A DNA stretch of 64,000 bases from a virus. This document shows, piece after piece, positions 6,643 through 15,029 of this stretch. The number at the start of each line of letters is the position of its first letter. Position 1 is the first letter of the stretch. The DNA lies in the IMG/VR virus record IMGVR_UViG_3300046167_000453, positions 1 through 64,000 of that record; one strand, written 5' to 3'. Under the pieces are notes generated by a model. That model was not told where the DNA came from, made no database searches, and saw only the letters and a program-made list of their open reading frames with translations. Both the position numbers and the translations under genes were made by a program.

Positions 6643-8114
6643 AGAAAGTTATTGTTGAACAAGCAACGGATATTTACAAGGCTCGTAAAATGTGGAATAA
6701 AACATATGAAGCAGATGTGCCTTTTGGATTTAGATATGCTATTGATAAGTTAAATGAACTACCTGAATTTAAACTGCGAAAGTGGTATTGGGATATGGAA
6801 TGGCAACAAGGCGGAGAACACCATGATAAGATTACTACTATTGTAATGTATGATAATTATGATGAGAAGTATTACCAATGGGTTTGGTTTCCTAAAGGAT
6901 TAGAACCTAATATTACTCCCTATGGGATTTCGGGTAAATCTATCCATGAATTTGAAACTAAATGGTTTAGTAGTGAAAAAGATATGATTGAATCATTTAT
7001 CAATGTTATGATAGATAAAGACCCCGATATGTTAATAGCATGGTTTGGCCTTAAATTCGATTTGCCTAAATTACTTGAAAGGTGTTGTGCATTGGGTATC
7101 AACCCTATGCGTATGTCTCCAATTAACCGCATAGACGGGGTTAAAAAGACCGGCAACGGCTTTACTTTCAGTAAGGGTGAAAGTGGATTCTCTCCTATAC
7201 AACAGCCATTAGGGGGTCGCATAACCCTCAATTTAGACCTTGCCTTTGAGCGACAATGGAATGATTCACAAAGAGGAACATTGCCATCAATGAGTCTTGA
7301 GTTTGTATCTCAAACATTATTCGGTGAAGGTAAATCAAAGGAAACTATTTTTGAAGACCCGAATGAGTTTTACCGTAGAGGTTGGCTTGAAGATACAGAA
7401 GCCTATTTGAAATATGCTTTAATAGATGTTGAGTTACTTGTGAGAATAGATGAAACAAACTTTTGTAGTGAAGCGATTATTGCACTACAACGATTACTTG
7501 TTGCACCGTTTGAAGCGTGTTTTTATGCGAGTCACATGGGTTCTATTTACTTTATGCGTAATGCTGATTGGATTTGTAAGACTGGAAGTAAAGTGGATAA
7601 AAGAGAAACTTATGACGGTGCTATGATTTACGACCCGCTTAGTGAAGGAACAAACGGATTACATTTGAATGTAGCCGCCTTTGATTTTGCCGGTCTTTAT
7701 CCATCAATGATGATTGCTCGCAATATTTCTTTTGAAACTAAAAGCGAAGAACCTACGGAGTTTGCAGTTAATATCGCTACTCCAAGAGACTTTAGCCCTG
7801 TAACAAGAAAGCACATGTTGTATTACAAAACAGATAAATTGGGCTTATTGCCAAGAGCAGTTCTCGAATTGAAAGAGTTGCGAAATGAATATAAGCGTCT
7901 TATGAGAGATGCGAGAGAAGCAGGAAACGATTCGGAAGTAGTTAAGTGGAATAACAATCAAATGGCTGTAAAGCGTTTAATGGCATCTTTTTATGGCATT
8001 GTTGCATTTCAAGGATTTGGTTGGGCTGATGTTAATTTGGCCGCAAGTATTACTGCAAGTGCAAGAGAAGCAATTAGATTAGCAGCATTCAAAGCAAAGG
8101 AGATGAAAATATGA
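6639..8114 (+). CDS. polB: Family B DNA polymerase, exonuclease domain and palm motifs A and B
   Basis: A clear PolB core. Exonuclease motif I is YWDMEW (D52, E54), motif II WFGLKFDLP (D141), motif III YALID (Y259, D263). Polymerase motif A is DFAGLYPS (D349) and motif B KRLMASFYG (K445-G453). The frame ends at KEMKI (TGA 8112-8114), precisely where the motif C strand should start. Motif C is found 1.36 kb downstream at 9479. TYEADVPFGFRY near the start is the conserved N-terminal PolB signature, so this fragment joins the 70-residue piece upstream. Confidence 0.95.
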   Translation: MKKVIVEQATDIYKARKMWNKTYEADVPFGFRYAIDKLNELPEFKLRKWYWDMEWQQGGEHHDKITTIVMYDNYDEKYYQWVWFPKGLEPNITPYGISGKSIHEFETKWFSSEKDMIESFINVMIDKDPDMLIAWFGLKFDLPKLLERCCALGINPMRMSPINRIDGVKKTGNGFTFSKGESGFSPIQQPLGGRITLNLDLAFERQWNDSQRGTLPSMSLEFVSQTLFGEGKSKETIFEDPNEFYRRGWLEDTEAYLKYALIDVELLVRIDETNFCSEAIIALQRLLVAPFEACFYASHMGSIYFMRNADWICKTGSKVDKRETYDGAMIYDPLSEGTNGLHLNVAAFDFAGLYPSMMIARNISFETKSEEPTEFAVNIATPRDFSPVTRKHMLYYKTDKLGLLPRAVLELKELRNEYKRLMRDAREAGNDSEVVKWNNNQMAVKRLMASFYGIVAFQGFGWADVNLAASITASAREAIRLAAFKAKEMKI

Positions 8115-8224
8115 AATGTAAAAAACCATTAGCACACAACCCTCAATTTGAAGGAAAGCACCATTGTAAATTATGTGAAGGAGAGAAAAAAAATGGAGAA
8201 GGAAAAGAAAGAAACAATTTGTGA
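8111..8224 (+). CDS. Tiny Cys-containing protein, first gene of the PolB-splitting cassette
   Basis: A 37-residue reading frame starting at ATG 8111, overlapping the polymerase stop (ATGA). An AAAGGAG ribosome site at 8095-8101 lies within the last polymerase codons. The product has MKCKK and HHCKLCEG, three cysteines plus histidines that could bind zinc. It is too short for family assignment. Confidence 0.4.
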   Translation: MKCKKPLAHNPQFEGKHHCKLCEGEKKNGEGKERNNL

Positions 8225-8444
8225 CATAACTGAAAGATGTGGTAAAATAATTTATCCTGATGCTAATAAGGTTCATGGACTTGTAATGGAGAAGAGAAAA
8301 GAAGGTATTAAGTTAAATTATTATTACTGCGAGTATTGTTTGGGTTTTCATACAACGAGTATGACTATGAAGCAACAGAGGCAATACTTGTTCAGCATTG
8401 AAAAGTCACACAGATACAGAAGAAAGAAGGAGGAATCAAAATGA
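8193..8444 (+). CDS. Small zinc-ribbon-like protein in the PolB cassette
   Basis: ATG 8193 follows AAGGAG at 8178-8183. The roughly 83-residue basic product has ICDITERCGKIIYP in the first half and YYYCEYCLGFHTTS in the second, giving two Cys pairs spaced like a zinc ribbon, and a Lys/Arg-rich C-terminus. It overlaps the next gene by 4 bases. Probably a nucleic-acid-binding protein; no named family. Confidence 0.55.
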   Translation: MEKEKKETICDITERCGKIIYPDANKVHGLVMEKRKEGIKLNYYYCEYCLGFHTTSMTMKQQRQYLFSIEKSHRYRRKKEESK

Positions 8445-8638
8445 AATTAATAGAAAAGTGGGTCATGGAATCAATCAATAGCCTTAATACAACATTTACA
8501 GTAGAAGAAGTAAGAGATAATATTATATCCAAAAAAGGTAATAGTCTTATTATTGGAAGTAATACCCAACTTGCATCTTATTGTAGAAGGCATGGTTATA
8601 GGATTGGCCCAATGACATATAGGAGGAAAAGAATATGA
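8441..8638 (+). CDS. Small winged-helix-like protein in the PolB cassette
   Basis: A 65-residue basic protein with AAGGAGG upstream. The pattern is a helix (EKWVMESINSLN), FTVEEVRDNIISKKG as second helix, a spaced serine/threonine-rich turn, and QLASYCRRHGYRIG as recognition helix and wing. The next gene has the same organisation, so the two look like tandem relatives. Likely DNA-binding. Confidence 0.5.
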   Translation: MKLIEKWVMESINSLNTTFTVEEVRDNIISKKGNSLIIGSNTQLASYCRRHGYRIGPMTYRRKRI

Positions 8639-8847
8639 CTAAAATGAATTCTAGAATGAGAGGATGGATTGATAAAGCAATAGTGGGTCAAGAAGAACCA
8701 TTTACTGCTAGAGAAATATATGAAAAGATACTTAGGGATAGACCTAATTCAAACTACATAACGAGTGTATATTCAGTGGGTTCATACTTAAGTAGAATTT
8801 GTATCAAGCAAAGAAATAAAGAATATAATATATATTGGAGGAAATAA
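8635..8847 (+). CDS. Small winged-helix-like protein, tandem relative of the previous gene
   Basis: A 70-residue basic protein with an AGGAGG site just upstream of ATG 8635. It shows RGWIDKAIVGQ, FTAREIYEKILRDRP and a later VGSYLSRICIKQRNKEYNIYW, the same helix-helix-wing order as the preceding gene. Probably DNA-binding. Its overlap with the previous gene shows co-translation. Confidence 0.5.
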   Translation: MTKMNSRMRGWIDKAIVGQEEPFTAREIYEKILRDRPNSNYITSVYSVGSYLSRICIKQRNKEYNIYWRK

Positions 8848-8848
8848 C

Positions 8849-9019
8849 ATGAGAACAAAAATAGTAACAGTTAAAGTATCGTATGATACAGAAGAAACAT
8901 GGGATATTACCATGCAAGAAATAAAAGAAATATTTCAAATGATGAATAACTTGAAGCGTCATGCTATTATTTTAGAAGTTGAGCAGGGTGTCAATTATGA
9001 TGATGGACAGAACGAATGA
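8849..9019 (+). CDS. Hypothetical 56-residue protein in the PolB cassette
   Basis: ATG 8849 is preceded by GGAGG. The product starts with a beta strand pattern (TKIVTVKVSYD), then a helix (ITMQEIKEIFQMMNNLKRH) and a strand (AIILEVEQG), suggesting a compact alpha/beta fold. No family recognised. Supported by ribosome site and tight spacing. Confidence 0.45.
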   Translation: MRTKIVTVKVSYDTEETWDITMQEIKEIFQMMNNLKRHAIILEVEQGVNYDDGQNE

Positions 9020-9128
9020 GTTATTAGAAGAATTGCTGGCTATGATAGCAAGAAGTAATAAGATATTGATGATGGTAAATATCGTGAACATAGCGACCAT
9101 TATAACAATAATTACGGTGGTAATATGA
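8997..9128 (+). CDS. Tiny predicted membrane protein in the PolB cassette
   Basis: Three consecutive ATGs start this frame. The roughly 43-residue product has an amphipathic N-terminus (DRTNELLEELLAMIARSNK) and a strongly hydrophobic C-terminal segment (VNIVNIATIITIITVVI), likely one membrane helix. It overlaps both neighbours by a few bases. Function unknown. Confidence 0.4.
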   Translation: MMMDRTNELLEELLAMIARSNKILMMVNIVNIATIITIITVVI

Positions 9129-9289
9129 ACGAATTGAAAGAAATGAAAAAGAAAATTAAGATGCTAGAAGACGAATTGGCTGAATTGTATAAAGACAATA
9201 AGGCACTTACTAAGATGTATAAGGCAATTCAAGAATTACAAGAACAACATGACGCACCTGCGGCCAAGTTTACATATTATTTGGGATGA
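9125..9289 (+). CDS. Small coiled-coil protein in the PolB cassette
   Basis: A 54-residue protein starting ATG 9125 after GGTGG, overlapping the membrane protein stop. Residues 1-40 are a highly charged heptad-like helix (EMKKKIKMLEDELAELYKDN), ending in a short Ala/Pro-rich tail. Probably an oligomerising coiled coil; no family. Confidence 0.45.
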   Translation: MNELKEMKKKIKMLEDELAELYKDNKALTKMYKAIQELQEQHDAPAAKFTYYLG

Positions 9290-9293
9290 TTAG

Positions 9294-9482
9294 ATGAGAA
9301 AAAACATCGAGAAAATTGTTTATTTTATTAAAGAATACATTAGGGAACAAAAGAGAATAGACTGGGAAAGAAGATACAATATTTACTGGAAAGTTGATGA
9401 ACAAGAAGAAAAGAGACTTAAAGAAATGTTTGGTGAAAACCCCTACAATAAAAAGAAAAATTTTTGGGATGATTATGTATGA
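9294..9482 (+). CDS. Small charged protein, last gene of the PolB cassette
   Basis: A 62-residue Lys/Glu/Arg-rich helical protein (NIEKIVYFIKEYIREQ...EEKRLKEMFGENP). Its ATG is preceded by TTGGGATGATTAG, nearly the same sequence that precedes the PolB C-terminal start at 9479 (TTTGGGATGATTATGT). It overlaps that start by 4 bases. Function unknown. Confidence 0.5.
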   Translation: MRKNIEKIVYFIKEYIREQKRIDWERRYNIYWKVDEQEEKRLKEMFGENPYNKKKNFWDDYV

Positions 9483-10363
9483 AGGTAGTATATGGACACA
9501 CTGATTCAATCTATGTTCAAATAGATTCAGTAGAAGAAGCACAAGTAGCAATTAAAGAAATAGAAGCATCAGTGAGAGAACACTTTCCTAATGTAATGCA
9601 ACTTGAACAACACCCCGTTGTATTAGAATTCGAGAAATACTATTCGGCATTGGGCGTTGGAACAACTAAAAATAGAAATGCAGGTATGATTACTTGGGAT
9701 GATGGAGAATGGTTAAAAGAACCCAAGTTTACTATGACTGGCTTTACTGCTAAAAGGGTAAGCGAAACTCCCTTTGCGAAAGAAATTCAAACGAGCGCAC
9801 TAAAACAATGGGTAAATCAAGAACCGTTGGGCAGAATAAATATTAGGTTATTTAACTTATATTCTTCTGTATTGAAAGGAGAGATACCCGTATCTTCTCT
9901 AATTAAGAGAAGTCGGTTAAAAAGTGAAAGATTTAGCGTTAAGTGTAACGAATGCAATTCTAAGTATAACTTGCATGAATGTTTAGATATTAAGTGGTGT
10001 CTAAAATGTGGAACAGATACAAGACAATTTGTTACATTACAAAATAAAAGACCTAGTGTTGGGTCAGGAATTGCAGGGGTTCTTTACGCTAAACAAAAAC
10101 ATGATATGAGTTTTGATGATTCATATTTATTTATGAAGGTAAAGCATAACGATACCTTCATAAACCCATTGACTAAGGAAGAAAAAGTCGTAGAGTATAT
10201 GTCCGGCACAACCTATGAGGACTTTAATGATTATGAGCCGGATTGGGAACACTACGCACAACAGGTCTTGAAAAAGGCCGAACCAATTTATCGAGCGATG
10301 GATTGGGACTTATCAAGTATAAGAACAGGAAAATTACAAACAAAATTAGAGGATTGGTTTTAA
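9479..10363 (+). CDS. polB: Family B DNA polymerase, motif C, thumb and PIP box
   Basis: Begins MKVVYGHTDSIYV, the PolB motif C strand-turn-strand, continuing exactly from where the upstream fragment (KEMK) ended. The first motif C aspartate is histidine (YGHTDS); the second, metal-binding one (D9) is kept. A zinc-ribbon-like insertion with C156, C159, C168, C174 and C177 sits in the thumb region. The C-terminus QTKLEDWF is a PIP box for clamp binding. With the upstream pieces the polymerase would be about 855 residues, normal for the family. The two pieces must associate or be joined for activity. Confidence 0.93.
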   Translation: MKVVYGHTDSIYVQIDSVEEAQVAIKEIEASVREHFPNVMQLEQHPVVLEFEKYYSALGVGTTKNRNAGMITWDDGEWLKEPKFTMTGFTAKRVSETPFAKEIQTSALKQWVNQEPLGRINIRLFNLYSSVLKGEIPVSSLIKRSRLKSERFSVKCNECNSKYNLHECLDIKWCLKCGTDTRQFVTLQNKRPSVGSGIAGVLYAKQKHDMSFDDSYLFMKVKHNDTFINPLTKEEKVVEYMSGTTYEDFNDYEPDWEHYAQQVLKKAEPIYRAMDWDLSSIRTGKLQTKLEDWF

Positions 10364-10364
10364 C

Positions 10365-11294
10365 ATGGAACAAGATGAAAAATATAATGCGGTAATTTCC
10401 GCTATGAGCGAATATACCTATGACTGGAAGCCGGAGAATTACGATGACCCGTCTATGCCAATATTAAAAATAACCAAGTCTTCGCTTGGTTCTTTTGGTT
10501 GGTGTAATAAAAAGTATGACTTTTCATACATTCAACGATTGCCACAAGACCAAAGCGAGGCTATGCGTAAAGGAACTGTGCTTCACAATCATAGAGAAGA
10601 CTATTTTAACGAGTTTGATATTAAGAAAGTAGATTCAATGACTGCTGATGAGGTGGGGGAATACATAACAGGAATAACACCTATTGATGAATACTATGAT
10701 ATTTCATTAAACATAGCATCGTTTGAAACAAACCGATATTTACAAGCAAGAGCAGAAAATAAGACTGATGAATACTTACCTGTATGTAACGAAGGAAAGT
10801 TTGATGCTGAAATAGTTATACCTAAAGGCCCATACAAGGGTGATGCCTCACTTAATTACCAACCGTTTACTTTACAGCGTGATTATAAGATTCATATTCA
10901 AGGAATCATTGATAGAATATTTATGGAAGATGGGGGATATGTTCCCTTTGAGTTCAAAACTGGGCCGTGGAAGGATTACAAGGCCGGTGATATGAGGAAA
11001 GAAATGGCGTTTTATCAATTGCTAATTGAAAATGCTGATGATGAAGTCTTGATTAAGAACGGCCTACGCCCTAATGTGCCTGTTACTCATTGGGGTTGGT
11101 ATTATCCTGTTTCAAACTATGTCTTTGCTCAACCTGTTAAGACTCGTTCTATGACTTCTGTTATGTTTGGTATTGCTAAACTTCTTAGAGCGTATGAAAT
11201 GAAACAGTTTCCGACTAAGTTTTATTATAAGACCTGTTCTTTTTGTAGTTTCTTTGGAATATGTGATGCCGCACAAGAAGATACATGGGTGTGA
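10365..11294 (+). CDS. Cas4/RecB-like Fe-S exonuclease
   Basis: A 309-residue PD-(D/E)xK nuclease of the Cas4/AddB type. It has one N-terminal cysteine (C47 in WCNKKY) and three C-terminal ones (C291, C294, C300), the spacing that holds a 4Fe-4S cluster. Between them are a helix with RKGTVLHNHRE, the active-site strands IIDRIF (Asp) and VPFEFKTG (Glu-x-Lys) and the QxxxY-like EMAFYQLL. Such enzymes resect DNA ends in recombination and repair. It starts 1 base after the polymerase stop, in the replication operon. Confidence 0.87.
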   Translation: MEQDEKYNAVISAMSEYTYDWKPENYDDPSMPILKITKSSLGSFGWCNKKYDFSYIQRLPQDQSEAMRKGTVLHNHREDYFNEFDIKKVDSMTADEVGEYITGITPIDEYYDISLNIASFETNRYLQARAENKTDEYLPVCNEGKFDAEIVIPKGPYKGDASLNYQPFTLQRDYKIHIQGIIDRIFMEDGGYVPFEFKTGPWKDYKAGDMRKEMAFYQLLIENADDEVLIKNGLRPNVPVTHWGWYYPVSNYVFAQPVKTRSMTSVMFGIAKLLRAYEMKQFPTKFYYKTCSFCSFFGICDAAQEDTWV

Positions 11295-11298
11295 TATT

Positions 11299-11439
11299 AT
11301 GGATGATATGCAAAAAATAGCCTTTGATGCAATAACTATTCTATCTCACTTAGGTAAATACGATGAAGATACATTGGGATATGCGAGAGCATTACTAAAT
11401 AGATATGAAGGTGTGATAAATGGACAACGAAATGATTAA
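11299..11439 (+). CDS. Hypothetical 46-residue helical protein
   Basis: ATG 11299 begins just after the nuclease stop. The product is helical and acidic (KIAFDAITILSHLGKYDEDT). It overlaps the next gene by 20 bases. No family; retained because of tight operon spacing. Confidence 0.4.
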   Translation: MDDMQKIAFDAITILSHLGKYDEDTLGYARALLNRYEGVINGQRND

Positions 11440-11794
11440 ACTGAAAGTATTAGCAAGGTCTTGGACATTCTCGGAAATATCTAATCTCAAAAAGACAATA
11501 GATGTTCTTTGTAGCGAGATATATAACGAGTCTAAACTAAGTGAAAGATTTAACTTAGTTAGAGAAGTTAAAATAAATGAAGGGTTTGTTGGACACACAT
11601 TTGAAGATGTAATGAGACAGGCTATAAAAATAAAACTATCTGGTGAAATAGCCGGAGTAATTAGAGAAATGCTAGATACAGCAACCGTAGATTTTGGAGG
11701 GAATAAAAATGAAATATCCGAGGGAAGTATGGGCGGGAAGCCACATAAAGAACGCACCACAAATGAAAAGAAGAGTAGTCTTATCGAAGATTGA
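11420..11794 (+). CDS. Hypothetical helical protein upstream of primase
   Basis: A 124-residue charged, mainly helical protein (KLKVLARSWTFSEISNLKKT...EDVMRQAIKIKLSGEIAGVI). It overlaps the primase start by 86 bases, so the last part might be a frame extension rather than functional sequence. The overlap suggests coupled translation with primase. No family recognised. Confidence 0.5.
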   Translation: MDNEMIKLKVLARSWTFSEISNLKKTIDVLCSEIYNESKLSERFNLVREVKINEGFVGHTFEDVMRQAIKIKLSGEIAGVIREMLDTATVDFGGNKNEISEGSMGGKPHKERTTNEKKSSLIED

Positions 11795-12761
11795 ATACAT
11801 TAATTTTGTCAATGCACAAAACAATAGAACTAATGTATATACAACAGTATATGATTTCGAGCATTTTTCAGAAACTGCAAAAATAGATTCTTCTGTAATA
11901 CTAGATAGAATTTTTCTTGACTTTGACGCACATGGAGAAAGAATCGAAAAAGCATTTAGGGATGTTAAAGTAATAATGGAATTGGTATTAGAACAAGAAT
12001 TTGAATATACTTTATTTTTCTCAGGTCGGGGTTTTCATATGTTTATTTTTGGTGAATTGGTAGAAGACATGAGAAGTATTCAATATTTCTTTAGGGAAAT
12101 TAAAAAGTATTTAATTTCAAAGGTGGGTGATGACATTACTCTTGATGATAGAGTGGGTCAAAAGACCCGACTAAGAAGAGTTCCCAATACTGTAAATATG
12201 GCTTCTGCTGATAGTAACGGTAATCCGTATTATTGCATCCCTTTGCTAGAAGAAGACCTTTCTAAAGACATAAGCGAAATACTTTCTTTAGCATCAAACA
12301 TGCGCCTTATCCCCTTCCGTAAGGGTGGTAAAAACAAGGCCAAGTTTCCCGATGCACCCCCCATTGAAGAGGTTGGAGGCGAGGTTTCTGTGCCTAAGCA
12401 TACGGGTAAATTGCCAATGTTGCCATGTTTACACAATGCTATTATGGTAGAGAATCCTTCACATATGGCGAGAGCATACCTCGTTTCATGGTATAGAGAT
12501 TTATTGACGCAAAGAAGAAAATTAACAACGACAGAACAAAAGCAACAAGTTTTAGAAATTATAGTAGAAGAAATAAAAAACCTAGTAGAAACTAATGAAG
12601 GAATATGGCTAGACTGGAATGAATACGAAACAAGAAAACACGCTCGATTTACAGTGTTTGGTAATTATAAAACACCATTCTGTAAGACTGTGCTAATCCC
12701 CGATGGGTATTGTGTGGGGAAGTGTTGGCGATACCCGACCTTTTTAGATAAGGAGGACTAA
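11709..12761 (+). CDS. priS: Archaeo-eukaryotic primase with PriS catalytic core and PriL-like Fe-S end
   Basis: A 350-residue protein that appears to join both primase subunits. The PriS part has the metal-binding FLDFDAH (D71, D73), the nucleotide-binding SGRGFH (105-110) and the basic DDRVGQKTRLRRVPN. The C-terminal part carries LPCLHNAI (C240), then PFC (C325), YC (C335) and KC (C339) around a DWNEYETRKHARF stretch, the arrangement of the PriL Fe-S domain. It would make the primers used by PolB. ATG 11709 is chosen; GGAGGG lies 8 bases upstream. Confidence 0.85.
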   Translation: MKYPREVWAGSHIKNAPQMKRRVVLSKIEYINFVNAQNNRTNVYTTVYDFEHFSETAKIDSSVILDRIFLDFDAHGERIEKAFRDVKVIMELVLEQEFEYTLFFSGRGFHMFIFGELVEDMRSIQYFFREIKKYLISKVGDDITLDDRVGQKTRLRRVPNTVNMASADSNGNPYYCIPLLEEDLSKDISEILSLASNMRLIPFRKGGKNKAKFPDAPPIEEVGGEVSVPKHTGKLPMLPCLHNAIMVENPSHMARAYLVSWYRDLLTQRRKLTTTEQKQQVLEIIVEEIKNLVETNEGIWLDWNEYETRKHARFTVFGNYKTPFCKTVLIPDGYCVGKCWRYPTFLDKED

Positions 12762-12762
12762 T

Positions 12763-13458
12763 ATGTTAATTATAGATAGTAGAGAAAAAGAAGGCTCGAA
12801 ACTAGTAAAATTAGTTGAGAGTAAGGCGAAAGCACTTAATATCCAAACGGAAAAGAAGTGGCTTGAAATAGGAGATTATGTTTTTGATGATGTTTGTTTT
12901 GAAGCCAAATCAACAACAGATTTTTTAGGTTCTGTAATAAGTAAAAGACTTTGGACACAAATAGATAATATGGATAGACACTACAAGACAAATGTAGTTA
13001 TTATCTATGGCACAATCGAGGAAGCCATATTCAATGTGAAGAAATACTCAAAGGCAAACATACAAGAACCTGCTAGAAGTATTATGTTAAATAATAAATT
13101 TCTAGGTGCAATAGGTAGAATTACATTAGATACTGATGTAAAGGCTTTTTGGACTCCAACCGAAGAAGAAGCCTCATTGATAATTACAGCAATTTGTAAA
13201 ATGAAACCAATAAAAAGAGATGTTATACGCCCCGAAGTATTCAAGCGTGTAACTACTGATGATTTAAGACTTGATGTTCTCACAAGTATTAAAGGAGTAT
13301 CTATCAAAAAAGCCAAACTTCTTATTAAAGAGTTTGGTTCAGTGATGGAAATAGGAGAACAAACAGAAGAGGAATTACAGTTCCTTGAAGGCATTGGCTT
13401 AGTATTAGCCTCTCGCATTCTAAATACTTTAAATTCAGAAAAGAAGGTGAAAATATGA
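12763..13458 (+). CDS. XPF/ERCC4-family structure-specific nuclease with HhH domain
   Basis: A 231-residue protein with the ERCC4 nuclease motifs: IIDSREK (D5, E8), WLEIGDYVF and FEAKSTTDF, a variant of the ERK-x3-D catalytic motif, followed by ISKRLWTQ. The C-terminal 60 residues form a tandem helix-hairpin-helix (TSIKGVSIKKAKLLIKEFG; FLEGIGLVLASRIL) that binds branched DNA. This is the compact archaeal XPF/Mus81 layout without helicase. Such enzymes cut flaps or forks and often bind PCNA. It overlaps the helicase start by 4 bases. Confidence 0.88.
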   Translation: MLIIDSREKEGSKLVKLVESKAKALNIQTEKKWLEIGDYVFDDVCFEAKSTTDFLGSVISKRLWTQIDNMDRHYKTNVVIIYGTIEEAIFNVKKYSKANIQEPARSIMLNNKFLGAIGRITLDTDVKAFWTPTEEEASLIITAICKMKPIKRDVIRPEVFKRVTTDDLRLDVLTSIKGVSIKKAKLLIKEFGSVMEIGEQTEEELQFLEGIGLVLASRILNTLNSEKKVKI

Positions 13459-15029
13459 GTGATGAATATGATGAAGAATATGAAAATGAAATCTTTGAAG
13501 ACTATAAACAAGTGAGTGCCGTTTTTAAACAAAGCCTTCCGGCTATTGTTCAACAGTTTCAAATGTCAGCGGCGAATATATCGCACTACAATGAAACTCC
13601 TGCGGTTATGAGTTTCTTTACAATACTTGGACAGATATGTAAAGATTTTATTGCAATTCCGTTTGAAGAGGAATATGAAGATACTAGAATACATATGTTA
13701 CAAATACAAACATCTGGAACAGGTAAAACAGTATTGTCTAATTTTGTTCAACCTATTGCAAGAAGTGTTTTTGAAAAGATAAATGCTAAACAAAAGCACC
13801 CCTTTAACTTAAATGTCGAAGTGCCACTAAAAGATGCAAATGGTAATATTGAAAAAGACGCTGATGGTAATGCCATTATGCACTATGCAAGAAAACACTT
13901 TGATGTATTTTCTGTTCAAGTAGCAACATCAGCCGCACTTGTTGGGCATTATGCGCTACAAGACGAAATGGAAACAGATGATAATGGAAACTCCCGTTTA
14001 ACTGGAAAGAAGATTTCAGTTAAAATGAACGGTGCTTTAGAAGGAAGTGGTTTAGCCCATTGGGATGAGTTTGAAAGGTCTGGTATTTTTAGCCCTAATT
14101 CTCATCAAGTGGATATGGTTGTATTTTTGAATACAATGCTAAATACATTACATGGTGATTCTTGGGTAATGAAAAAGCAACTGAAAGAAGGAGATATTGT
14201 TGAGACATTTGGAGAGCGTTCTGTATTGGCTATGACTTATCCACCAACTGAATTAAGTAGAATTATGACAGAAACCGGACTACTACAAAGAATGCTTTGT
14301 TATATTCGAGAAGTTCCCGAAGCAATTCAGCATAACATACGAAAGAAAAAGATTGCTAAGTTTGGTAAGTTCAAAGACAGACAAGGCCCAATGGATAAGT
14401 TTTCAGATGAGTTTATGAAAATGTATGATTTGGTATTAGAAAGATATGAAGAAGAATTGAAAGAAGGCAAATCAGAAATAGAAACTAAATGTAATATGAT
14501 GACTTATACTGATTCAGCAAACGATGTATTGGATTTGGAATATGAGAACATGGTAGGTTACATTAATGACTGTGGATTGTTTGTAAGAGAGGTAGCAAAC
14601 TTGTTTATTAACCGATTGTATATCACTACCTCTAAATTAGCAGTATTGTGTTCAATTGCTCAAGCACCTTATATTAAGGATAAATCAAAGATGTTTCATG
14701 TTACGGGGCAAAATGTTAGACAGGCAGGGGCTATCACCCGACAATGTTATATGTCATTGGTAGAATGGCTTGAACGAAGCCTAAAGGAGAAGCGAATGAC
14801 CTCTCCGGTTTTCAATTCAAAGCCATTCAAGGAAAAATACGAAGAGATGGCTAAAAAGACAGAAGACGGGTGGGTTAATCGAAAGTTGTATATCTCTCAA
14901 ATGTGCAAAGTTGTTAAAAAATCTAATGCTCAGGTAAATAGAGATTTTAAAGATAAAGTCCAAATGAATTTTGAACTCAAAAAACAAGGTAGGCAAAACT
15001 ACATTAAACTAAAGGAAGTGAAAGTATGA
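13455..15029 (+). CDS. AAA+/DUF3987-like replicative helicase candidate
   Basis: A 524-residue P-loop protein. Walker A is QTSGTGKT (85-92), a Walker B-like AHWDEFE lies around 201-207 and a sensor-like ERSVLAMTYPP near 250, with TGLLQRMLCYIRE after it resembling an arginine-finger helix. The last 70 residues (ISQMCKVVKKSNAQVNRDFKDKV) look like a winged helix. This organisation is seen in DUF3987-type and MCM-like viral helicases. No other helicase is visible in the block, so it is the best candidate for fork unwinding. Subfamily is uncertain. Confidence 0.6.
   Translation: MSDEYDEEYENEIFEDYKQVSAVFKQSLPAIVQQFQMSAANISHYNETPAVMSFFTILGQICKDFIAIPFEEEYEDTRIHMLQIQTSGTGKTVLSNFVQPIARSVFEKINAKQKHPFNLNVEVPLKDANGNIEKDADGNAIMHYARKHFDVFSVQVATSAALVGHYALQDEMETDDNGNSRLTGKKISVKMNGALEGSGLAHWDEFERSGIFSPNSHQVDMVVFLNTMLNTLHGDSWVMKKQLKEGDIVETFGERSVLAMTYPPTELSRIMTETGLLQRMLCYIREVPEAIQHNIRKKKIAKFGKFKDRQGPMDKFSDEFMKMYDLVLERYEEELKEGKSEIETKCNMMTYTDSANDVLDLEYENMVGYINDCGLFVREVANLFINRLYITTSKLAVLCSIAQAPYIKDKSKMFHVTGQNVRQAGAITRQCYMSLVEWLERSLKEKRMTSPVFNSKPFKEKYEEMAKKTEDGWVNRKLYISQMCKVVKKSNAQVNRDFKDKVQMNFELKKQGRQNYIKLKEVKV

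Noticed and set aside
8111-9482. Intein in the polymerase
   Set aside because: No splicing-type N- or C-terminal residues (Cys/Ser, HN) flank the insertion, and it contains stops and independent genes with ribosome sites.
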